15,893 nt of DNA, taken from Spartobacteria bacterium. Its GTDB lineage: Bacteria > Verrucomicrobiota > Verrucomicrobiae > Chthoniobacterales > UBA6821. Of the stretch, positions 1 through 5,697 are shown in pieces. A model generated the notes under the pieces. It saw nothing but the letters and a program-made list of their open reading frames with translations. It did no database searches and was not told the origin of the DNA. Location of the stretch: the NCBI GenBank assembly GCA_003136515.1, contig PLEU01000106.1:18524-34416 (forward strand), read 5' to 3'. The stretch's first letter is position 1. Each line of letters begins with the position of its first letter. A program made the translations under genes and the position numbers.

Positions 1-65
1 TGGCCGATGTGCGGCGCGCCATTGGTATAATCAATCGCTGTCGTGATGAAGAAAGTATCTTTCAT
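1..65 (-). CDS. metG: Methionyl-tRNA synthetase, N-terminal fragment (cut by window edge)
   Basis: Reading the minus strand from the ATG at 65 gives 21 codons, MKDTFFITTAIDYTNGAPHIG, before the window ends. This is the start of the class I catalytic domain of MetRS. The segment beginning with the ITT strand and ending in PHIG leads into the class I HIGH signature, whose last His codon is split by the edge. The enzyme charges tRNA-Met with methionine in the cytoplasm. Only three bases separate this ATG from the stop codon of the upstream TPR gene, so the two are very probably co-transcribed and translationally coupled. There is no Shine-Dalgarno sequence before the ATG. Identification rests on a short but characteristic stretch. 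The zinc-binding and KMSKS regions lie outside the window. Confidence 0.85.
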   Translation of the reverse strand, partial: MKDTFFITTAIDYTNGAPHIG

Positions 66-68
66 GAA

Positions 69-491
69 TTATGAATGGGTCGGGTCGCCGGGAATCGGCT
101 TCAGTGCTGTCACCTCGGCAGTGGTCGTGGTGTCGACATCCTCCTTTACTATCTTACCACCCCAGGAAAGAATCCGCGCTTTTACTCCGGCGGACTCTGC
201 CTCGGCAATCTGATTGTTACGGACATAGAACATGGAGAGACTCGACCAGGCGAGTTGGTCATTGGGGCGGAGTTGCGTGGCCTTGAGCCCCGCCTCGATG
301 GCCTCGGAAAAATGCCCTGTCTTCATAAGCGCCATGCCAAGCGCATGCCAGCCGTCAAAACACTCTGGATCAAGGTCGATACAGCGGCGATATTTCTCGA
401 CCGCCGCCTCCAACTCGCCGACAGCAATATCGCCGCTCGCCTCATCAAAGAGGAGGGCGATTTCCGCAGAAGCCGCCTCCTGATTGTTCAT
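69..491 (-). CDS. Small TPR-repeat protein upstream of metG
   Basis: This 140-residue protein consists mostly of about three tetratricopeptide repeats, roughly residues 10-43, 44-77 and 78-107. The central repeats show the usual spacing of a Trp/Leu-Gly-Ala helix A and an Ala-Ile/Ala-Glu helix B (GWHALGMALMKTGHFSEAIE, then AWSSLSMFYVRNNQIAEAE). TPR units form helical scaffolds for protein-protein contacts, and the partner cannot be deduced. The N-terminus has no signal peptide, so a cytoplasmic location is likely. The C-terminal 30 residues are Thr-, Pro- and Asp-rich and probably disordered. The gene lies 23 bases after the PpiD-like gene and 3 bases before metG, so it sits in a short operon. 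A role in MetRS function is possible from position only; no sequence feature shows it. Confidence 0.8.
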   Translation of the reverse strand: MNNQEAASAEIALLFDEASGDIAVGELEAAVEKYRRCIDLDPECFDGWHALGMALMKTGHFSEAIEAGLKATQLRPNDQLAWSSLSMFYVRNNQIAEAESAGVKARILSWGGKIVKEDVDTTTTAEVTALKPIPGDPTHS

Positions 492-514
492 CTCATCTGA
501 AATGGGTTAAACTC

Positions 515-2038
515 CTAAGATCCACCTGTTGACGCTGCACCGGGAAGCATTTTGATTTGCGCGGTTCCTAGTGATGTGTGCAACCACTCTGTGAAAAGTA
601 GATCCTGATCCTTGGTCAGCAGCTTCTTGGAAATGTCAGCCTGATATTCCTTCCATTCGGCGTCTGTAAGCGGAGTGCGTTTCTGCAGATAGACTGCAAA
701 GAAGCCCCAGGGTGCAGGTTCGAGCTGACCAAGCTCACCTTCCTTGAGTGACAACGTGGCCTGGGTGAGGGCCTGCTGTTCCTCATTATTCTTCGGATCG
801 GAGGGAACAATATTAATTAACTGCTCCTCCTTGAGCCCTGCGCCCTTGACTGCATCTGCAAAGCTTTTACCGGAGTTCAGGGCCGTGTGAATTTCGGAAA
901 GTGCTTTCTCAGCCGCTTCCTGAGCAGCCTTGGAGGATTTTTGTGACTTGAGATGGGTCTCAATCCTTTGAGTGACTTCGGCAAGTTCAAGTTGATGGGC
1001 CGGAGAAACAGAATCCACGGTGACGATGTAAAAAGAGCCGCCATCCTGAATGATATCTGAAATTTCGCCGATCTTCTGGAGTCTGAAAGCAGCGTTCACT
1101 AGAGCCTCGGGGAGTCCCGAGTCTTTACCTTGCTTGGTTCCATCACGTTGGATGAAATCAGCCTTCTGTGCCTGGAGGGACTGTTTACCCACGGCAGTAG
1201 CAAAATCAAACCCTTGTGAAATTCCGTCACGGATGGATTTCTCCACACCAACGGCTTGGTCAGCCAGTTTTTGAAGTGCATTTGCTCTATCCTTCCCCTC
1301 CAGCTTCTGCTGCAATGCCGGCAACTCAAAGACAACATACGAGATGGAGCGGTTTTCTGGTGCCTTCAGCCCCTCCCTATTCTTTTCATAAAATGCCGAG
1401 ATCTCTCCAGGTGTCACAGTTAAGTCCTTACTGTACTTCTCTAGGTCAAATTGAAGCACCTGTGCCGTGACGGGCTGATATATTCGGGCTGCCATCCGAA
1501 TCTCCCCCTCACCAATCGCCACTGGCGAGGCGATGATGGCCTTTAGTTTCTTCACTCGAATTGAGTCGCGCACGATATCCTCCATCTGGCGCTCGGTAAG
1601 TCCACGAGGGGCAAGCTGATCCTGCACGAAGGCGGTATATTTGGCAGGGTCAAAGACTCCATCAGTCTGAAGCGGGGCGAGAGACTTTATGGTTGCTAAC
1701 ACCTCATCGTCGGAAGGACGGATTCCAAGCTCCGTTGCTTGGTGCTCTATCAGGAGCAGATTGAGAAGATAATTGTTGAGAGAGACGTTTTCATCCTCAC
1801 CCAATCCTCCAAGATCGCTGACAAAATCGGTCAAACCAAGGGCGAGAGCCAGACGATAACTACGAACCTGAGAGTCGATTTCCGCGCTCTGTACAACGCG
1901 TCCATAGATCGAAAGGACATCATTGGTGCCGAACTGAGAGGGATTTGCCCGTATATAAAGCCCTATGAAGCCAAGAATCGTCAGGATGACGATAACCAGC
2001 ATGAGGAACTGGTGGTTTTTGCGAATCGTGGTGAACAT
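515..2038 (-). CDS. PpiD/SurA-like membrane-anchored periplasmic folding factor
   Basis: This 507-residue protein has the PpiD plan. A short positively charged cytoplasmic N-terminus is followed by one membrane span at about residues 12-30, then a long periplasmic part. A SurA_N-like helical region covers roughly 40-185, including the recurring phrases LLNLLLIEHQATELGI and DGVFDPAKYTAFVQDQL typical of SurA_N_3/PpiD proteins. A parvulin-like segment follows at about 225-345. PpiD and SurA proteins bind unfolded outer-membrane or secreted proteins. The parvulin-like segment keeps the GEIS-type C-terminal turn (about 324-327) but lacks the GGDxGW core seen in the SurA homologue at 14278-15270. 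It may therefore act as a holding chaperone rather than an isomerase; this is an inference. It is probably the first gene of a minus-strand operon with the TPR gene and metG. The ATG has no Shine-Dalgarno sequence. Confidence 0.82.
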   Translation of the reverse strand: MFTTIRKNHQFLMLVIVILTILGFIGLYIRANPSQFGTNDVLSIYGRVVQSAEIDSQVRSYRLALALGLTDFVSDLGGLGEDENVSLNNYLLNLLLIEHQATELGIRPSDDEVLATIKSLAPLQTDGVFDPAKYTAFVQDQLAPRGLTERQMEDIVRDSIRVKKLKAIIASPVAIGEGEIRMAARIYQPVTAQVLQFDLEKYSKDLTVTPGEISAFYEKNREGLKAPENRSISYVVFELPALQQKLEGKDRANALQKLADQAVGVEKSIRDGISQGFDFATAVGKQSLQAQKADFIQRDGTKQGKDSGLPEALVNAAFRLQKIGEISDIIQDGGSFYIVTVDSVSPAHQLELAEVTQRIETHLKSQKSSKAAQEAAEKALSEIHTALNSGKSFADAVKGAGLKEEQLINIVPSDPKNNEEQQALTQATLSLKEGELGQLEPAPWGFFAVYLQKRTPLTDAEWKEYQADISKKLLTKDQDLLFTEWLHTSLGTAQIKMLPGAASTGGS

Positions 2039-2122
2039 CGGAAGGTTGGTGTGTAAAAATCAGGCCTGAGAGACGTGGGTTTTGTTTTCTGGGGTGACGG
2101 CGCCGATGGAACCGGTCCGAAA

Positions 2123-2139
2123 CCCTCTGGACTAGAGGG
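2123..2139. other. Short perfect stem-loop in intergenic region
   Basis: CCCTCT (2123-2128) pairs with AGAGGG (2134-2139) around a five-base loop. It lies in the 182-base gap between the CYTH-like/Nudix gene and the PpiD-like gene. No U-run follows on either strand, so it is not a standard intrinsic terminator. It may be a folding element of the 5' leader of the PpiD-like transcript or a chance palindrome. Confidence 0.3.
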
Positions 2140-2181
2140 GGAAGGCCGTGAAATCAAGTGCCGCCGCAGCGGAGTGAAGAG

Positions 2182-2205
2182 CTTCCCTGATCTGTATCAG
2201 GGAAG
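2182..2205 (-). terminator. Ten-base-pair perfect hairpin after the CYTH-like/Nudix gene
   Basis: CTTCCCTGAT (2182-2191) and ATCAGGGAAG (2196-2205) pair perfectly around the loop CTGT. The hairpin starts about 15 bases past the stop codon of the minus-strand CYTH-like/Nudix gene, where a transcription end or a 3'-protective structure would be expected. No T-run follows it on the minus strand, so termination would have to be Rho-assisted or the structure may serve RNA stability. The stem is clear; its function is an inference. Confidence 0.4.
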
Positions 2206-2220
2206 GCAAGCGTTATGAGG

Positions 2221-3111
2221 TTATTTATTCAGGGCAACGGAAAGACGACGTACGGCCTTGGCCACACCGGGATCATTGATAATCTCGATGGCATCCGTGA
2301 GCGGAAAGAGGCGGCGGCGGCGGATGTTCTCCTCAGGCCAGTTTTTGAGTAGTTTAGAAATCTTCATCGCGTAAAGTTGGAGAAAGCGACCGTCGGCCAT
2401 CTGACACCGGGTGCGCAGATCGCGGCGCAGCGTTCCCAGCACGCCCGCCTCCTCGACTGCCTCCATGACCGCCACTTCGTGAGGGGTCATGTCGGGCTCT
2501 TGGCGCCCCTTGGGTAAGATCCAGCGATTTCCCGACGAACTGGTAATCAAAAGTAGATGAAGCCTGCGGTCGATGAAGGTGTAGGGCAACAACCCCAACT
2601 GGCACATGCCGGAGGGTTCTGGAGCCCCATGGATGGCCATCTCGGCGGTCTGATACTCCTCGCGACGCGTCACTTCCTCGCCGAGAAAATCAGGTTTTTT
2701 GAATGCCTTGCTCGCGGCGTAATCGGGAAAAAATACTTCGGCCAGCCGGAGAGGGGCATGCTCTCCGGTAAATTCATCGATCTTCATCCTGAGCCTACCC
2801 ATCTTCATCACATGGCGGATACGCGTGATCCGCTGGCCGGACGAAAAGGGCCAGAGTGTTTCAAACTGGCTCTTCTTGATGCGGATTTCCTGTCCGGCGA
2901 CGGCCCTAGCGCTGCGATCCCTGACTGAGAGCCAGTAGCTTACTCCCTCGCGGCGGACACGGAGTTCATGCCCGCGATCCCGCGCGATATATCCCTGTTC
3001 GATCTCGACCGCTTTTGCAGTCGCCATCTGGGATGGGGCTGACGTGAGAATAAATTTGCGGCGTATCGGTCCCGTTTTAGAATTCGCTTTTGAGCCGAGG
3101 ATTTGGGTCAT
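2221..3111 (-). CDS. CYTH-like domain fused to a Nudix hydrolase domain
   Basis: This 296-residue protein combines two phosphate-chemistry domains. Residues about 14-162 resemble the CYTH/triphosphate-tunnel fold: KF..., EQGYIA, RVRREG, YWLSVRD, a QEIRIKK strand, a KIDEF segment, LAEV and a late FKKPDFLGEEVT block. Residues about 170-290 are a Nudix domain with WILPKG followed by a Nudix box at 202-224. Known CYTH proteins hydrolyse or cyclise triphosphates. Nudix enzymes with a W-LPKG lead-in often cleave dinucleoside polyphosphates or diphosphoinositols. Here the CYTH ExExK motif reads PIRRK (residues 15-19), so both acidic residues are absent. The Nudix box carries Met at the first conserved Glu (208) and at the Arg (216), while E217, E220 and E221 remain. 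Hydrolysis of a nucleoside polyphosphate by the Nudix half, with the CYTH half binding polyphosphate, is a plausible but unproven role. I chose the ATG at 3111; a TTG at 3114 is also possible. Confidence 0.8.
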   Translation of the reverse strand: MTQILGSKANSKTGPIRRKFILTSAPSQMATAKAVEIEQGYIARDRGHELRVRREGVSYWLSVRDRSARAVAGQEIRIKKSQFETLWPFSSGQRITRIRHVMKMGRLRMKIDEFTGEHAPLRLAEVFFPDYAASKAFKKPDFLGEEVTRREEYQTAEMAIHGAPEPSGMCQLGLLPYTFIDRRLHLLLITSSSGNRWILPKGRQEPDMTPHEVAVMEAVEEAGVLGTLRRDLRTRCQMADGRFLQLYAMKISKLLKNWPEENIRRRRLFPLTDAIEIINDPGVAKAVRRLSVALNK

Positions 3112-3139
3112 CAAGAAAACTTTTTTAAAGCTGCGGAGA

Positions 3140-3167
3140 TTGACAACTGGCTCTAGTTAACCATGAT
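3140..3167 (+). promoter_or_regulatory. Sigma70-type promoter of tRNA-His
   Basis: A perfect -35 hexamer TTGACA (3140-3145), a 16-base spacer and CATGAT (3162-3167, four of six consensus bases) lie upstream of the tRNA. Transcription would begin near 3174. The predicted leader then folds immediately, CCGCC (3174-3178) with GGCGG (3186-3190), ending 7 bases before the mature tRNA. The -35 and location are convincing; the -10 is only fair. Confidence 0.5.
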
Positions 3168-3197
3168 GTCAACCCGCCGTTTGAAGGCGGAAACAAT

Positions 3198-3270
3198 GGT
3201 GGCTGTAGCTCAATGGTAGAGCACTAGATTGTGGTTCTGGCCGCTGCGGGTTCGAGTCCCGTCAGCCACC
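3198..3270 (+). tRNA. tRNA-His (anticodon GTG)
   Basis: The cloverleaf is complete. The acceptor stem is GTGGCTG (3199-3205) with CAGCCAC (3263-3269), the D arm GCTC/GAGC (3208-3222), and the anticodon stem 3224-3228 with 3236-3240 holding loop TTGTGGT, giving anticodon GTG at 3231-3233. The T arm is GCGGG-TTCGAGT-CCCGT. The extra 5' G at 3198 faces discriminator C at 3270, the G-1:C73 pair that identifies tRNA-His to histidyl-tRNA synthetase. The 3' CCA is not encoded (CC is followed by G) and must be added by nucleotidyltransferase. The gene points toward the minus-strand ssb gene. Confidence 0.97.
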
Positions 3271-3356
3271 CGTTTCCATGAGATGCAGGAAATTTTTCTT
3301 CTCCTGAGGTTTCAGCTCTCAAACATCAACTCTCCATGCTGCTTGTCAGGACGGTG

Positions 3357-3842
3357 TCAAAATGGGATGTCATCATCTTCCAAAGGAGGTTGTTGCGCTG
3401 GGGTGCGGCCACTGCTGAATCCTCCTCCACCCTGGGCCGGAGATTCGCGCCTTTGGGGAGATCGCTCAGTATATTCCTCCTCTCCTGCACCCGGAGCCGC
3501 ACCGCCCGGCCGGGGTCCAAGAAGCTGGAAATTTTCCCCGACGACACGCAGTTTGGTGCGCTTTTGTCCGGAGGCCTTGTCTTCCCAGCTGTCGAGTTGA
3601 AGGCGTCCCTCCACATAGATCGAACGTCCTTTCTTGCAATACTCGCCGGCTATTTCCGCCTGCCTCCCCCAGAGGGTGACATCGACAAAGGTCGTCTCCT
3701 CGCGTTTTTCTCCTCCCTCAGGGGTAAAGACCCGGTTTACGGCTATACCCAGATCGGTGACGGCACTCCCTTTCGGTGTGTATTTGATTTCGGGATCGCG
3801 GGTGACATTCCCGATGAGCATCACTTTGTTAAGGTTGGCCAT
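3357..3842 (-). CDS. ssb: Single-stranded DNA-binding protein
   Basis: This 161-residue SSB coats exposed single-stranded DNA during replication, repair and recombination and recruits partner enzymes through its tail. The N-terminal OB fold (about 1-110) begins MANLNKVMLIGNVTRDPE and contains the TLWGRQAEIAGEYCKKG and YVEGRL segments typical of bacterial SSB. A Gly/Pro/Arg-rich flexible linker (about 111-153) is followed by the acidic tip DDDIPF, the conserved partner-docking motif. Length is within the family norm. It is the last gene of the minus-strand prs-rplY-pth-rpsF-ssb run. The 116 bases separating it from rpsF, longer than the other gaps, leave room for its own promoter. The tRNA-His gene faces it from the opposite strand. 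Confidence 0.96.
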   Translation of the reverse strand: MANLNKVMLIGNVTRDPEIKYTPKGSAVTDLGIAVNRVFTPEGGEKREETTFVDVTLWGRQAEIAGEYCKKGRSIYVEGRLQLDSWEDKASGQKRTKLRVVGENFQLLGPRPGGAAPGAGEEEYTERSPQRRESPAQGGGGFSSGRTPAQQPPLEDDDIPF

Positions 3843-3899
3843 TGGATCGGTGTGTAGGGGTTAAGACTCAAGTCTATCGGAGAGGAGATGGAAGAAAAA

Positions 3900-3928
3900 T
3901 AAAATCTGTTAGAGGCTAGTTCTGTCAA
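3900..3928 (-). promoter_or_regulatory. Possible internal promoter for ssb
   Basis: The minus strand of the rpsF-ssb gap carries a perfect TTGACA (3928-3923). The best -10 candidates are ATTTTA at a 17-base spacing or TTTATT at 19 bases, both poor. A separate ssb promoter would suit the 116-base gap, but the weak -10 makes this tentative. Confidence 0.25.
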
Positions 3929-3958
3929 ACAACCTGATGGTTTTGGAATAAAATGCTC

Positions 3959-4303
3959 TCAGGCCGTCTTGGCAATCTTCTTGGCAGCCTTGCGTGCCTT
4001 TCCGTTCGCCTTAAGAGTGCCCTTGCGAAGATAATTCTGAAGCACGACTTCCTCATCAAGCGTGAGCTTGGTGCGGATTTTGGAAATCGCAGATGGCTCT
4101 GCCGTTAGGACGAAGTTCACGAAATAGGCCCCTTTTAGCTTATCGTGCGGATAGGCAAATTCACGGCGTTCCAGACGCTGCACCTGCTCTATCTGAGCTC
4201 CCTCCGAGGAAACTGCCTTTTCAAGCCGTTCGATGAGGTCTTTGTTGGTTTCTTCTTTTCCGGCTGCATTGAGCGCGAGGAGTATTTCGTATCGGTTTGT
4301 CAT
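3959..4303 (-). CDS. rpsF: 30S ribosomal protein S6
   Basis: This 114-residue protein matches bacterial S6, a ferredoxin-like subunit of the 30S platform that normally binds 16S rRNA with S18. The start MTNRYEILLALN and the central RLERREFAYPHDKLKGAYFVNFVL segment correspond to the S6 family (usual pattern YE-more-beta strand, then R-LAY-I-K--GHY). The C-terminal 20 residues are rich in Lys and Ala, as in many S6 tails. Its ATG overlaps the TGA of pth in an ATGA arrangement (4300-4303), so translational coupling is likely and the absence of a Shine-Dalgarno sequence is understandable. The usual rpsR and rplI neighbours do not follow; ssb does, 116 bases downstream. Confidence 0.95.
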   Translation of the reverse strand: MTNRYEILLALNAAGKEETNKDLIERLEKAVSSEGAQIEQVQRLERREFAYPHDKLKGAYFVNFVLTAEPSAISKIRTKLTLDEEVVLQNYLRKGTLKANGKARKAAKKIAKTA

Positions 4304-4956
4304 AGTTGGTTTGCGGTGTTGTCTCTACTTTTAGTAGTGGAGGGTTTGGCGTTGTAAAGGTTCATTGCATGCAACACTCCTTGATCTAGGCTGCACAAGA
4401 GAGCGTCGACTGCTCTAGAAACCGCCTGTGCGGCTTCACTCATCTCATCTTTTCGAAATTTAGAAAGTACGTGATCGGACAAATCGCCACCTCCTCCTTC
4501 GGCACTCTCAGCTCCTCCGATCCCTACTCTGAGACGAGGAACCTGCTCGGTGGCGAAGTGCAGCAGCACGGATTTCAGTCCATTCTGGCCACCCGATCCT
4601 CCATCGCGGCGCAGACGGAGTGTTCCAAGCGGTAGGGCGGCGTCATCCAGCACCACCAACGTCGAGGAGGCAGGAATGCGGCGAAAACGGGCGTATTCAC
4701 CTACAGCCTCACCACTCAGATTCATAAAAGTGGTAGGTTTCAGAAGTGTCACCCCGGAATCGGGAACGACCGCCACGTGGGCATCCCATCTGGGTTTTTT
4801 GGAAAAAGTTACTCCAAGCCGTTGCGCCAGCAGATCTAGAACGGCAAATCCGATATTGTGGCGGGTTCCCTCGTACTCCCTACCGGGATTGCCCAAGCCT
4901 GCCACGAGAAGAATGGTATCGTCACTGGGGCGCATGCCTTCGTGAGAAGCTGGCAT
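4300..4956 (-). CDS. pth: Peptidyl-tRNA hydrolase
   Basis: This 218-residue enzyme releases tRNA from peptidyl-tRNA that has dropped off the ribosome. The sequence shows the family landmarks: GLGNPG (20-25), GTRHNIGF with the catalytic His at 33, KPTTFMNLSGEAV with the substrate-contacting Asn at 79, and the LDDAALPLG segment supplying the Asp near 104. The motif that is GGHGGHNGLK in E. coli reads GGSGGQNGLK here; the key Asn (125) is kept while both His positions differ. Length is slightly above the usual 190-200 because of a Ser/Thr/Asn-rich tail. I prefer the ATG at 4956, with TTG at 4959 and ATG at 4935 as alternatives. It sits about 70 bases after rplY and overlaps rpsF by four bases. 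Confidence 0.95.
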   Translation of the reverse strand: MPASHEGMRPSDDTILLVAGLGNPGREYEGTRHNIGFAVLDLLAQRLGVTFSKKPRWDAHVAVVPDSGVTLLKPTTFMNLSGEAVGEYARFRRIPASSTLVVLDDAALPLGTLRLRRDGGSGGQNGLKSVLLHFATEQVPRLRVGIGGAESAEGGGGDLSDHVLSKFRKDEMSEAAQAVSRAVDALLCSLDQGVLHAMNLYNAKPSTTKSRDNTANQL

Positions 4957-5028
4957 CAAGTCGGGAATTTCTGAAGAGCTGTTTCAGCAGGTCTGCTTCT
5001 TTTGATTCAAATCTGCGGTGGGCGCCGG

Positions 5029-5697
5029 TTACTTTTTCCCGGCATCGGCACCCTCAACCGGCTTCTTCTCCTTGATCACTTCTGGAGCGGTCGGAGCCTC
5101 GGCCCCGGGAGCTGGAGTGACTTCTGTCTTCGGTTCCGCCACGATGAATACGGTAAGGTCAGGATCACTGGTGGCCTTGACACCCTCCGGAAGAATGATC
5201 TCACGGACGTGAAGAGACTCATTGAGTCCGAGAGCACTGACATCGACGCTGATGATTTCCGGGAGATCCTTAGGAAGGCACTCGATGTGGAGAAAGCGCA
5301 GACTGTGTTCCAGCAGGCCGCCAAAATTTTTAACACCATCAGCCTCGCCAACGGGCTCGATGGGAACTTCGGTATGTAGAACCTCATCGGTGGCCACCTC
5401 AAGAAAATCGACATGAAGGATGTCTCCGCGAACCGGGTGATGCTGCACCTCCTGAATGAGGGAAAGCTTGCTGGAGCTTCCGCTCTCGCCGGAGATCTGA
5501 AGTTCGACGAGAATATTTTCACCCACAGCATGCGAAAGGAGTGCGGCGATCTCGCGATGGCTGATCTCGAGATTGCCCGGCAGATCTTTGTGCCCGTAAA
5601 TGACGGCTGGGATGGAACCCCGGGTACGGAGCTGCTTGATGGAATTGCGTCCGACGTCGGTGCGGTGTCGGGCGGAAAGTGTGACCTGTTTAGCCAT
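5029..5697 (-). CDS. rplY: 50S ribosomal protein L25, CTC/TL5 form
   Basis: This 222-residue protein is the long, general-stress CTC/TL5-type L25 that binds 5S rRNA. The N-terminal L25 domain (about 5-97) has the family pattern: an early LSARHRTDVGRNSIKQLRTRGSIPAVIYG, then HREI, VHHP-like VQHHPVRGDILHVDFLEV. The C-terminal beta domain (about 98-190) includes VPIEPVGEADGVKNFGGLLEH and LPKDLPEIISVDVSALGL, both common in TL5. A Pro/Ala/Glu/Lys tail follows. I placed the start at the ATG of MAKQVTLSAR; the reading frame extends 24 codons upstream but those residues lie inside prs and look non-homologous. The start overlaps the end of prs by eight bases, implying translational coupling. Confidence 0.94.
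   Translation of the reverse strand: MAKQVTLSARHRTDVGRNSIKQLRTRGSIPAVIYGHKDLPGNLEISHREIAALLSHAVGENILVELQISGESGSSSKLSLIQEVQHHPVRGDILHVDFLEVATDEVLHTEVPIEPVGEADGVKNFGGLLEHSLRFLHIECLPKDLPEIISVDVSALGLNESLHVREIILPEGVKATSDPDLTVFIVAEPKTEVTPAPGAEAPTAPEVIKEKKPVEGADAGKK

Noticed and set aside
3281..3302. CAGGA/TCCTG with T-rich loop after tRNA-His, considered as its terminator.
   Set aside because: The stem is only five base pairs and the T-run is inside the loop instead of after the stem.
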